DNA of 10,530 nucleotides from CAYFMH01 sp964344165. GTDB lineage: Bacteria; Patescibacteriota; Gracilibacteria; UBA4473. The position numbers and the translations under genes were made by a program. The notes beneath the pieces are model-generated. The model did no database searches and had not been told where the DNA came from. It saw nothing but the letters and a program-made list of their open reading frames with translations. This document shows, in pieces, positions 1-8,060 of the stretch (position 1 is the stretch's first letter; the number at the start of each line of letters is the position of its first letter). Location of the stretch: the NCBI GenBank assembly GCA_964344165.1, contig CAYFMH010000059.1, positions 1-10,530 on the forward strand. The letters run 5' to 3'.

Positions 1-377
1 AATGGATCTGTGGTATCACCAGCAGAAGTTCCAACAATCTTTGCAACAACTTTAGAAGTTGCACCTGTAATCTTCTTGCCAATCAAAGAAGTTCTATAAT
101 TTTCTACAGTGTGTTCGACATTATTTGAAGTAAAAGTGTCCTGAAGTTTTACATAGGAATAGGTAATGTCAAAACCTGCCTGGCCAGGAATGACCATTGC
201 ACCTTCTTTGAAGAAGTGTGATCCTAATCTTTCAATTTGATTTTGCAGTATAGACTGCATCTGAGTAAGTTCTCTAGCCTGTACAGAAAACGCAGGACGA
301 AACAATACTCTATGGAAATTTTTATCCTCACTAAAATCATCATAGTAAGGAGAAACATTAAGATCGGTTTTTTGCAT
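1..377 (-). CDS. DUF4815-type phage structural protein, N-terminal part (runs off left edge)
   Basis: Only the first 125 residues are visible; the gene continues beyond base 1. The start ATG lies one base after the gp8 stop codon (TAA-T-ATG), so the two genes are probably co-translated. The N-terminus contains LNVSPYYDDF (residues 6-15), then FHRVLFRPAF and VQARELTQMQSILQNQIERL (residues 32-51). From memory, this is the signature of DUF4815 virion proteins in T4-like marine phages, which sit just after gp8 and are taken to be baseplate or tail-fibre attachment proteins. Around residues 98-115 a segment (LIGKKITGATSKVVAKIV) resembles the G-E-x-x-x-G-x-x-S-G-A-x-A repeats of the gp7 gene here. 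The family is well supported. The exact role is inferred from position, and the full length cannot be judged. Confidence 0.85.
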   Translation of the reverse strand, partial: MQKTDLNVSPYYDDFSEDKNFHRVLFRPAFSVQARELTQMQSILQNQIERLGSHFFKEGAMVIPGQAGFDITYSYVKLQDTFTSNNVEHTVENYRTSLIGKKITGATSKVVAKIVGTSAGDTTDP

Positions 378-378
378 A

Positions 379-2205
379 TTAGAACTCTACAATCAATTTT
401 ATATCTTCGGTTTGGTCACTGGCTCGACTGATTGGTTTTCGATTTTCGATATAGATGACATCACCAGAATCGGGTTGCATTTCAGGATTTGAATATCCAG
501 CAGTAAATGACGTATTATTTAATGCCGAACTGTAAGCAGTATCGGGTGTACCAGTTGCCGTAGATTCAGCTCCTGTAATTTGAGCATTTCCACTAAATGG
601 TTGTTTGTCACCCTTTGCATCAGTTCCTTGATTTGCATAAGGAGTCTGAACATAAAATAATACTTGATTTCCAGCATCATACTCAACAACTATTCCTTGA
701 GGATTCATTGCTGTTACTGTAAAGGGTCCAGTAAAAGTGCCTGATGGAGTAGAACTAGTTCCGATTGTATAGGTGAATGATGTAGTTGACGCTACAGTTA
801 TATGATGTGTACCCCTATGACCCGTAGTTGGATTTGCAGCTGCTATGGAACCAGATGCAGCGGCACTCCAAGAACCTCCAGTAATTGTTACCATCTGACC
901 AGTTTTGTAACCATGTGCAGAAGGAGTAGTTACTGTAATTGTACTACCACTGATTGTCATACCTGAAGAAGCGATATTAGTAAAGTCTGCAAGATTCTGG
1001 GATATCTTCTCGTCAACTTTAAATGTACCAGAAGTACCATTGGTCAACTTTATGGCATAAGTTTGTCTCGCAGAAGTACTTGCATAGGCTGAAGATGTTC
1101 CATAAGAATTAGGATTACGTACAATACCAACCTGACGAAAATCGTTGACTACACTAAAGTCAAATGTTTCTGTTTGTTGTAACTTTACATCCATCATTAC
1201 AAAGTTACCACCTAGTTCCTTTGCAGGATTTGAACCATGTCCACCATCTGGACCAATAATAACATCAAAAACTGGAGCATTTGCATCGTTGGTTCCCCAC
1301 GAAAGAACTGTTGAATTTTGTCTATCCCATTGTTCTTTAATGTCACTAGCATAGATAGTTCCATGTGTATATCCAGAACCTACACCTGTAACCTCTACAG
1401 CTCTTCCAGTTGCAACTCTAACCTGTCCTCCGTAAGATCCACCAGAACCACCAATAGTGACTGTACAAAAACCGCCTATGCCGTCTCCTCTGATTGGTAC
1501 ATTATAAACCTTAGTATCAGATGATGGAACAGGAGTCATTGCGCCTGGAGTTGTTACATTGACAACATTTAATTGACCATCCACTAATGCAGATGATCCT
1601 TCAGCAACCGCAGGTGCTGGTTGAAAGTCAGGAGTGAGAAAATTTTGTACATCAGTAGTTGAAAGAGTGTACATATATTTTATCATGTAATTTCCAGCAA
1701 TAACTGGATTTGCAGTTGTGGTAGTTGGTGTACCTTCCGTAGATCCCCATGCCGTAGGAGCCGTCAGGCCTGCAATATTATTATCTAAAACTTTATATAC
1801 TCTATATGCAGAAGTCATAAAATAAAATTTAGAATCAAATAAATTAGTTGCACCAGAAGTAGCAGTCTTTGATGCAGAGTAATCTGGTTTGTACATATCA
1901 TAAATTGTAGACCCAGATATGTCTAAATCTCTTCTGGGAATTGCATGGGATACACCAGTTGAATCTATTTTCTTTGCGGCCAACATATCATCCCAATGAT
2001 ATGCTTCTGCTTTTCTCTGATCTATTGGTGTAGGTGGAGCCGCATCAGATCCCCCTGTTAAAGTTTCTGGTGTAGTTCCAGAAGAAGCAAATGGGCCTGG
2101 CCTACCAATGAACAAATAGTAATTGGTAGGAGCAGCTTCTGAGAATGATTCCTTAAATTGTTCTGCGTTGTGGAATCTGAATTTTGATGTGATTATCGCA
2201 GCCAT
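379..2205 (-). CDS. gp8: Baseplate wedge subunit gp8-like
   Basis: This is a homologue of T4 gp8, a baseplate wedge protein that dimerises and joins gp6, gp7 and gp10 at the baseplate rim. Conserved stretches recalled from T4 gp8 occur in the same order: ITSKFRF near the N-terminus, AIPRRD (residues 88-93), NDFRQVGIVRNP (354-365) and the C-terminal GDVIYIENRKPISRASDQTE (581-600). At 608 aa it is far longer than T4 gp8 (334 aa). The extra length includes a glycine-rich beta segment around 240-290 and a module at about 403-500 that resembles one in the neighbouring gp7. The start is supported by AAGGA about 7 bases upstream of the ATG and by a late promoter 26-33 bases upstream. The DUF4815-type gene follows after one base. 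Family assignment is firm; assembly role is taken from T4. Confidence 0.93.
   Translation of the reverse strand: MAAIITSKFRFHNAEQFKESFSEAAPTNYYLFIGRPGPFASSGTTPETLTGGSDAAPPTPIDQRKAEAYHWDDMLAAKKIDSTGVSHAIPRRDLDISGSTIYDMYKPDYSASKTATSGATNLFDSKFYFMTSAYRVYKVLDNNIAGLTAPTAWGSTEGTPTTTTANPVIAGNYMIKYMYTLSTTDVQNFLTPDFQPAPAVAEGSSALVDGQLNVVNVTTPGAMTPVPSSDTKVYNVPIRGDGIGGFCTVTIGGSGGSYGGQVRVATGRAVEVTGVGSGYTHGTIYASDIKEQWDRQNSTVLSWGTNDANAPVFDVIIGPDGGHGSNPAKELGGNFVMMDVKLQQTETFDFSVVNDFRQVGIVRNPNSYGTSSAYASTSARQTYAIKLTNGTSGTFKVDEKISQNLADFTNIASSGMTISGSTITVTTPSAHGYKTGQMVTITGGSWSAAASGSIAAANPTTGHRGTHHITVASTTSFTYTIGTSSTPSGTFTGPFTVTAMNPQGIVVEYDAGNQVLFYVQTPYANQGTDAKGDKQPFSGNAQITGAESTATGTPDTAYSSALNNTSFTAGYSNPEMQPDSGDVIYIENRKPISRASDQTEDIKLIVEF
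706..999 (-). other. HGY beta module inserted in gp8 (residues 403-500), E1-FCCH-like
   Basis: Residues 403-500 of gp8 contain STITVTTPSAHGYKTGQMVT, an ITGG strand, an alanine/glycine-rich loop, HHITVAS and TSFTYTI. The order and spacing of motifs match the module at residues 843-912 of gp7. It lies between VDEKISQ and NPQGIVVEYDAGNQVLFYVQ, two halves that look like one continuous repeat unit in related phage proteins, so it appears to be a nested insertion. Confidence 0.5.
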
Positions 2206-2230
2206 GATTAAATCCTTTACCTTGTTAAAT

Positions 2231-2238
2231 TATTTATA
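2231..2238 (-). promoter_or_regulatory. T4-type late promoter upstream of gp8
   Basis: On the minus strand the gap between gp7 and gp8 contains TATAAATA, an exact match to the T4 late promoter core recognised by the phage sigma factor gp55 with gp33 and the sliding clamp. With T4 spacing, transcription would start near base 2226, giving a leader of about 21 bases that contains the gp8 ribosome binding site AAGGA. The location in one of only two gaps longer than 6 bases supports function. I see no strong hairpin here, unlike the gp25 promoter. Confidence 0.8.
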
Positions 2239-2246
2239 AGAGTTTC

Positions 2247-5200
2247 CTATGTCCCACTCGTTGCATCGAAAGATGGTGGGGCAGTATTATCTGAAAAATC
2301 TGGTGGTGATGTATTATCATCAAAAGAGACATATTCTCCTGTACTAATGTTTACTCCTCTGATATATGAGGGTGGTGGTACATTCCATAATTTACCAGAT
2401 TCTTCTGGTATTACATGACCTTCGTTATCCTCATACTCTAAAGGAGTACCATCCTCTGCAAGAAGATTAAAAGTATCGTTACCATATCCATCCTCATCTA
2501 CAATTCTACTAGGTCTTACTATTTCATCTATTCTTACATCTGCAAATGATTCTAAAGTCATCTGAGAATTTATTTCATGTTGACCAATTTGAATTCTTGT
2601 ATAATTCATAGTGGTATCATAAACTCCAGCAGATCCGGCTGTAACATTATCTGTGCCTGTCTCTGGTACTTTTCTTCTTATCGAATTAGGATATGCATAA
2701 TTCAGTAATGTTTGTCTCTGAGGTGTAGTGTCTGAAGTTGCACCTACTGACCACAAATACTTTGTAGCTGTCTTTTTTGTAGCACCCAATCCATATCTGT
2801 TTTGTCTTAGACTTGCAAATCCACTGAGAATTTCTACTTGAATTGGAATATCATAATGTGTGCTTAATGTTACATCTCTAGTCGTTTCATCGAATGGAGA
2901 AATAACAGCAGCTTTTGCTGTTCCTACAGCAAGGACAGCTGGTGTAGTAGGTGATCCTGAAACTGTATAGGTAAAAGTATCATCAGTGACCGCTGTTACC
3001 TTAAATACCCCACCATATCCAGGCGATGTGACACCTCTTATTTCTACAGTATCAGCTACATGGAATCCATGTGGACCAGTTGTCTCTACTGTTACAGTGG
3101 TCCCACTTCTAGTAATAGTTTCTATGTCACTTATGAGTCCAAGTTCATGTCCTAAATGAGAATTGGCCCTTAGAGTTGAACCATCAGTTTTTGTTCCTAG
3201 TTTTCTACGTACAACTGTAGTGAGTGCGGCCTCGATCAGACTTGCAAGTTCTGGTGTAAATGTGGAAATACCTGTAACTGGTATGACCATTTTTGTTTCA
3301 ACTTGATTAGTAAGACTTACCTCTCCAAAAATTGCAAAACCAGCAGGGTGAACTGCTTTCTTGATCTCACCTCTCCAATCAGCAATAGCGGCACCAACCC
3401 TGACAACATAAGAAAAGTCTTGATAGTAAAATGAATCTTGAATCTTCATCAAGGATTCACTAATTTTACCCTTATCATTTTCGTATGCACCAGTTGTTGT
3501 TCCTATTGTTCCTATTGTTGATGTTACAGAAGCTTGAGATGTTCTAGTTACAGTAGCATATCCAACTGTAAATCCTCTTTTCAGCAATTCATTGAGAACA
3601 AAATTTCCAGAAGTCATCGATACTGTAAGAATCTGTCTTGCATTATCCCAAGACACAACTTTACCAGTGGCCAAACTATTTGCACCCTCAAGAACATCTC
3701 CTATTGTAAAAGCAGACGCTTGAGTTAAATCAGCTGGAGAAGAAGCAGATTCATTTCTAGTAACCAGTACCTTTACTGGTAGTGAAAGAGAAGGAGCTGT
3801 TGCAAATCCTGTTCCAAACTTTGAAACTTCTACACCTTTTACGGAACCAATTTTTGATTGTGACCAAGGTAGGAACACGGCACCAGTACCATGAGCAGTA
3901 TATGATGTCGTTTCAACATAGGCATTAGTAGTCGAGCCAGTTATAACTTGACCACTTGCAAATGTTCCTGAGACATTTGTGATGGTAATATAACCTGTTC
4001 CTTTAGAGGCAATAGTGGCAGATGCTCCACCTGAATTGGTAACTGTTTCTCCTGCAATTAGTTCATTTGCAGATCCAGAAACAGCGCCGGGAATCCATGT
4101 AAGTTTTGCAGTAGTTGAAACAACAGAAGGTGGACTCTCATAAGCTGCACCTTTATTTGTCATCAATACGTTGACAACTTCAGTAGCCTCGTCTGCGATA
4201 GAAGATCCGTAATAACCATAGGCGGTATTATGTGGACCATTTTGTGGTTGTTGAGCTAGATCAGCAAAAGTACCAGATTCAAAGGATATTTGTCCACCAG
4301 TATAAGGATCATTCTTTTCGGTTTCTGGTTCAAAGATAATATGATCCACTTCTGTTATGGTATCTCTGTATTCCCCTTGAACAACATTACCTCCGACTAC
4401 TCTATCATAGTCTCCTAGTTCTGGAGCTACAGCACCACCTACATTTGTAATAATGGCAGTTGCACCACTTCCCTCTGTGTTCGTATTGTCAAAAAATAAA
4501 TCTTGACCTATTGCATAATTGATACCAGCACTATCTGTTATGACCTCATCTAATTCTCCACCACCGACATCAACAATAGCAATTTCTGCATCTTTTCCAC
4601 TTACACTGCTTATACTAATTTCATCTGAAGTGGAATAAAATGAACCACCTTGAGATACTTCAGCTCCACTAATAATGGTCTGAACTGTAGCTGTAATTGC
4701 AACATCAGCATTCTTATTATCAATACCAGATATTGAGGCTCCAGTTACAAAAGTACCAACTATGGAATCCAAATTCAATATCAGTTCAAATACAGTTAGT
4801 TCACCCTCCTGTAATTGTATCGTACCCTCAACTGTAGCTGTTGCAACTCCAGCACCTATCGTGGCATCTACATTTTGATTAATAATTTGTCCAACTAAAT
4901 TTGCAGGATTGTTTGCAGTCCCTATTACACGAATTACAGTATTACTTGTCCATTCTCCTGCTGATATTTTTAGAAGGTTATCGGTAGGATAAAATATTTC
5001 TGGGGTTTCTCCAAACAACAATCTAAAGAACAACTCATGACCTCTTCTCGTTCCTTTTGCACGATATAGATCCCTAACAGTCTTTACAAGTTTTCTTTTT
5101 GATATATTTGAGGCAAGAGTGTTTGGTACGGCTGTTAGATATGAGTCTCTAAATTGATCAAGAAAACTTTCAAGAGTCTTGTCGATGTTTGCATATTCTA

Positions 5201-5654
5201 GAAGTTGTTGTATATTCTGTATTGGATTTCCTTGATACTTGGAAATGGTGGCTCTTGCACCACTAACAGAACCAACAACAACCTCACCAACTTGAAGAAA
5301 TCGATTGTGTTCTACATATAAAATTGTATTTGCATTATCTTCTGCAAGAATGGTTGCTACAGCACCAGATGTTTGACCTGTGACATTTTCACCTTTAAGG
5401 AACACTCCAAAGGTTGTATCCTCACCAACAATTTTATCACCATCTTCTAATAATACAAAGTTATCAGTAAGTAGATTTTCAAGTAGAATCCTATCAGAAG
5501 CTTGTACATTAGTCAGAGTAATCTTTGCAGCTTCCATAAACTGATAATACAGTTTCAGGAAGTCTACAAACGTAGAATGATCTGATTTTATGAACTCAGG
5601 AAATCTATCCTCTATGAAAGAGGATATCTTGTTATCTAAAAAAGTGTTAGCCAT
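2247..5654 (-). CDS. gp7: Baseplate wedge subunit gp7-like, with large beta-repeat insertion
   Basis: The gene lies between gp6 and gp8, as gene 7 does in T4. Residues 1-50 are helical (FPEFIKSDHSTFVDFLKLYY). Residues 145-235 contain LDQFRDSYL, KTVRDLYRAKGTRRGHELFF and RLLFGETPEI. Residues 738-780 contain SFYYQDFSYVV, ADWRGEIKKA and VHPAGF. These match, in the same order, the C-terminal part of T4 gp7 as I recall it (a start-KGIEASYKFLF-type helix, then SRWKSDVIRFVHPVGF). The T4 N-terminal half has no counterpart. Instead, residues 65-140 and about 240-720 are beta-rich repeats, and 843-912 is a module resembling one in gp8. The C-terminus (1088-1135) is proline- and aspartate-rich and probably extended. 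Length (1135 aa) is close to T4 gp7 (1032 aa) despite the different build. The ATG is six bases after the gp6 stop, with no clear Shine-Dalgarno sequence. Confidence 0.82.
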   Translation of the reverse strand: MANTFLDNKISSFIEDRFPEFIKSDHSTFVDFLKLYYQFMEAAKITLTNVQASDRILLENLLTDNFVLLEDGDKIVGEDTTFGVFLKGENVTGQTSGAVATILAEDNANTILYVEHNRFLQVGEVVVGSVSGARATISKYQGNPIQNIQQLLEYANIDKTLESFLDQFRDSYLTAVPNTLASNISKRKLVKTVRDLYRAKGTRRGHELFFRLLFGETPEIFYPTDNLLKISAGEWTSNTVIRVIGTANNPANLVGQIINQNVDATIGAGVATATVEGTIQLQEGELTVFELILNLDSIVGTFVTGASISGIDNKNADVAITATVQTIISGAEVSQGGSFYSTSDEISISSVSGKDAEIAIVDVGGGELDEVITDSAGINYAIGQDLFFDNTNTEGSGATAIITNVGGAVAPELGDYDRVVGGNVVQGEYRDTITEVDHIIFEPETEKNDPYTGGQISFESGTFADLAQQPQNGPHNTAYGYYGSSIADEATEVVNVLMTNKGAAYESPPSVVSTTAKLTWIPGAVSGSANELIAGETVTNSGGASATIASKGTGYITITNVSGTFASGQVITGSTTNAYVETTSYTAHGTGAVFLPWSQSKIGSVKGVEVSKFGTGFATAPSLSLPVKVLVTRNESASSPADLTQASAFTIGDVLEGANSLATGKVVSWDNARQILTVSMTSGNFVLNELLKRGFTVGYATVTRTSQASVTSTIGTIGTTTGAYENDKGKISESLMKIQDSFYYQDFSYVVRVGAAIADWRGEIKKAVHPAGFAIFGEVSLTNQVETKMVIPVTGISTFTPELASLIEAALTTVVRRKLGTKTDGSTLRANSHLGHELGLISDIETITRSGTTVTVETTGPHGFHVADTVEIRGVTSPGYGGVFKVTAVTDDTFTYTVSGSPTTPAVLAVGTAKAAVISPFDETTRDVTLSTHYDIPIQVEILSGFASLRQNRYGLGATKKTATKYLWSVGATSDTTPQRQTLLNYAYPNSIRRKVPETGTDNVTAGSAGVYDTTMNYTRIQIGQHEINSQMTLESFADVRIDEIVRPSRIVDEDGYGNDTFNLLAEDGTPLEYEDNEGHVIPEESGKLWNVPPPSYIRGVNISTGEYVSFDDNTSPPDFSDNTAPPSFDATSGT
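2919..3128 (-). other. HGF/HGY beta module in gp7 (residues 843-912), E1-FCCH-like
   Basis: The encoded segment reads as a short beta module: GTTVTVETTGPHGFHVADTV, then EIRGV, then a GGVFKVTAV strand and DDTFTYTV. The pattern of alternating strands, a central H-G-F/Y, a D/G-x-V-x-I strand and a final T-F-T-Y-T strand recurs in gp8. It resembles the small E1-FCCH-like beta modules often found in phage virion proteins. The family label is from memory and is tentative; the internal similarity to gp8 is seen directly. Confidence 0.55.
5235..5393 (-). other. Tandem GExVxGxxSGAxATI beta repeats in gp7 (residues 88-140)
   Basis: Two successive units are visible: GENVTGQTSGAVATIL (88-103) and GEVVVGSVSGARATI (123-137), separated by a strand NTILYVEHNRFLQV. 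Degenerate further units occur at GETVTNSGGASATI (535-548), FASGQVITGSTTNAYV (565-580) and IGDVLEGANSLATGKVV (651-667). The first pair splits the conserved helical region of gp7 (residues 1-50 and 145-235). Confidence 0.55.
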
Positions 5655-5660
5655 ATTTTA

Positions 5661-7628
5661 TTAGTAACCGCTAGATGAACTACCTGAAGAAGTTGAACTA
5701 GTTGTAGTAGTTGTTGTACCATTTGAAGCTGTAGTAGTGCTAGATGAACTGCTAGTCGTATATACACTACCCACTGAAGCGGTAGAACTCTTAGTTGTGT
5801 ATCCCACACCCGCTGTTGCTTCTCCAGTTGCAAATACGTCAATTTCAGCTGTGGTTGTACTTCCTACTGTATCAATTTCTACTATTTGATTTCTTACAGG
5901 TATTACATCATTGGAATCTGGTTTTAACGTGATATCTAAGTTTCCAGAAGAGGCTACAATTCCTGTAATATTCAAAGAGGTTAAAACTATTTTTCCTGTA
6001 GTATAATTAATTGTCCCTGCTGATGCATTGGTAACTGTTTTCGTAGTACCCCCCAACAGATAAAATGTCCTAATCAGTCCATTTCCATCATCATCAATGT
6101 ATTGAATATTGGTATTTCCAGAGAGATAAAATCCACCCGACTCCACTACAGTTTGAGAATGGTTTGCAGTTGGATGATAAGCAGCATTGTTAAAACTAAC
6201 AGTATATTTTGTAGCCGCATTCAAAGTTGGAGTGATAGATCTCTTGAGTTTTACTGCGACTGTACTTGACAAAATAGATACATCTGCTTCATCAAGAGCC
6301 TTTAAAAGATTGGAGTGTCTAAACACCGAATCAAATTTTTCAAGACTATTGGTATTGAAGTTTGTTATTGCAGTCTCAGCAAGAGCCTGAATGTCTGAAT
6401 TTGTTTTAGTAGTCAATGTTGAGTTATATCTTACAGTTGTTGTCAGGACCAATTGTAAAATCTCTAGGTCAACGATAACAGGAGTTATAGATGCCACGTT
6501 GTATTTTTTGAGACTCGTAACAATTGCATTTTTGGTAGTATCTGTTATGGATGATCCAGATTTAGGTCTGATTGAAACATAAACTCGACCATAAATTGGT
6601 GGATCATTATCTTCTCCACCCCAAACCTGAACCGACTTTATATTCGTATACACACTTGGAAGTATTGATTTATAGTCATCTGGAGTGACAGCTCGACCTT
6701 GAGATGCATACTTTAAAGGAGCATTGAATTTGATGGAGTCTACTGTTTCTGCAAGACCTCCCCCACCAGCAGATGATATTGTAGTAGCTGTTACACTAGA
6801 GTATCCTCCAACTGTAGAAGCGGCAGTAAAAGCATTTGCTCCGTCTGCAAGACTTCCGTTGGTCACGACATAATCCAATATGACAATATTGCCATCTATA
6901 GGTTTGTACCCAATTACTCCATCTCCAAAATAAACTTCAAATCTTCCATTCTCCACTTCCTGTAAAAAATACACCTTTGAATTTGCATCCAATTCAGTGA
7001 AGTCAGTATTTAAAGTATAGGTTTCTGTAGTGGTATCAGTAGATGAGGCCTGAACTCTAACAACCAAGGTTCCAGTGTCAGCTGAAGCTGAAGGTATAAT
7101 AAATTGTTGTTCTAGATTCTGAGAGTCAACTGTGAATGAGTAATTTATTCGTGTTCCCTCATAAATTTGTATTTCATCGAACTGAAAAACGCCAGTATCA
7201 GATGTTGCTGTATGATCTGAAATAGTGACAAACTGATAATTAGTATCATTGACTGATGTAGTGAATATTGTACCAGCTGACATTGTAAGAGTTGTTTGGG
7301 AAGTTGGTACATTTCTTACTTGAACTGTCACTGTGGCATTTGATGCCTTCATGGAAGTTGGAGTATACCCTAGAGATTTTGCATGAGAAACTGCACTTGC
7401 CCTGAGTAATGAAGTGTCCAAGAACATTTCATTGGCAAGCATATTTGCATGAAATGCCTGATAGTGAGTATTGTAGGCAAGAATGTCTAGGAGAGCTGAT
7501 ATACCAGATCCTTCAAAATTATAGTCTGAAAATACACTTTGTTGAGATAGGAAAACTTTGAAATTATCTTTTACTGCATCAAAATCAAGATCAGTGATCT
7601 CTAATTTTCCTTTTGAATTGATAGCCAT
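5661..7628 (-). CDS. gp6: Baseplate wedge subunit gp6-like (baseplate J family)
   Basis: gp6 forms the continuous ring that ties the wedges of the T4 baseplate together around the hub. This product is 655 aa against 660 aa in T4. The N-terminal helical region (residues 15-95) contains SGISALLDILAYNTHYQAFH and MLANEMFLDTSLLRASAVSH. The central part carries baseplate-J hallmarks: FEVYFGDGVIGYKP (230-243) and NAPLKYASQGRAVTPDDYKS (302-321), then FDSVFRHSNLLKALDEADVS (432-451). The last 45 residues are almost only Ser, Thr and Gly, an unusual low-complexity tail. The ATG lies one base after the gp25 stop (TAA-T-ATG) with only a weak ribosome binding site, so it probably depends on translation of gp25. 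Recognition is firm. Confidence 0.95.
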   Translation of the reverse strand: MAINSKGKLEITDLDFDAVKDNFKVFLSQQSVFSDYNFEGSGISALLDILAYNTHYQAFHANMLANEMFLDTSLLRASAVSHAKSLGYTPTSMKASNATVTVQVRNVPTSQTTLTMSAGTIFTTSVNDTNYQFVTISDHTATSDTGVFQFDEIQIYEGTRINYSFTVDSQNLEQQFIIPSASADTGTLVVRVQASSTDTTTETYTLNTDFTELDANSKVYFLQEVENGRFEVYFGDGVIGYKPIDGNIVILDYVVTNGSLADGANAFTAASTVGGYSSVTATTISSAGGGGLAETVDSIKFNAPLKYASQGRAVTPDDYKSILPSVYTNIKSVQVWGGEDNDPPIYGRVYVSIRPKSGSSITDTTKNAIVTSLKKYNVASITPVIVDLEILQLVLTTTVRYNSTLTTKTNSDIQALAETAITNFNTNSLEKFDSVFRHSNLLKALDEADVSILSSTVAVKLKRSITPTLNAATKYTVSFNNAAYHPTANHSQTVVESGGFYLSGNTNIQYIDDDGNGLIRTFYLLGGTTKTVTNASAGTINYTTGKIVLTSLNITGIVASSGNLDITLKPDSNDVIPVRNQIVEIDTVGSTTTAEIDVFATGEATAGVGYTTKSSTASVGSVYTTSSSSSTTTASNGTTTTTTSSTSSGSSSSGY

Positions 7629-7629
7629 A

Positions 7630-8055
7630 TTATCGTACCGCTTCTAAAAATGTTTGGAATTCATGAAGTTCGGCAGGAGTATTTTCGACATAGAAGTATA
7701 TGCGAACATCATATCTATTGGAATCTGATACAGGAAAACACTCTACTGATTCTACGTTTGCACGTGGCTCATAAGTTGTAATCATTTCTTCAATTTGACG
7801 AGCCAATTGGTTGCCCGTAATAGGACCGAAATTCTCGAAAAGTAGGTAGGGAATGTTTGAACCGATTTCTGGATGAAATGGCTTGTCGTAGTGATTGGTC
7901 AACAACAAATTTCTGACAGATCGCTTAACAGCGTTTACATCTGAAAGAGTTGCAATATCACCAGTAACAGGATTTTTTGTAAAGTTCAAGTTCAGGTCTT
8001 TGTAGACCCGACTTGATCTTTTTTCATTTTGACTAGATGCATCGTAATTCGGCAT
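7630..8055 (-). CDS. gp25: Baseplate wedge subunit gp25-like
   Basis: gp25 is a small wedge protein that contacts gp6 and gp53 and helps trigger sheath assembly; related proteins occur in all contractile tails, including type VI secretion (TssE). The 141-aa length is typical of the family. Visible markers are TGDIATLSDVNAVKRSVRNL (31-50), the PFHPEIGS segment (59-66) that leads into the core, and the conserved EPR triplet (96-98) in TTYEPRANVESV. The ATG has a good ribosome binding site (AGGGG, six bases away), and a late promoter core lies 19-26 bases upstream within a hairpin. In T4 gene 25 is not next to gene 6; here it is directly before it, as I recall for marine T4-like phages. The old 'lysozyme' family label does not imply enzyme activity. 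Confidence 0.94.
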   Translation of the reverse strand: MPNYDASSQNEKRSSRVYKDLNLNFTKNPVTGDIATLSDVNAVKRSVRNLLLTNHYDKPFHPEIGSNIPYLLFENFGPITGNQLARQIEEMITTYEPRANVESVECFPVSDSNRYDVRIYFYVENTPAELHEFQTFLEAVR

Positions 8056-8060
8056 AGTAT

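Noticed and set aside
237..431. Plus-strand open frame of 64 codons across the gp8/DUF4815 junction
   Set aside because: It is opposite two well-supported genes, has no recognisable content, and contains their coding signal in reverse.
3498..3522. Short tandem repeat of cctattgtt
   Set aside because: It is only two units long and encodes the Thr-Ile-Gly repeat of gp7; no sign of separate function.
5636..5842. Minus-strand 68-codon frame rich in Leu and Gln
   Set aside because: It is the shifted reading of the Ser/Thr repeat tail of gp6; the composition follows from the repeated codons.
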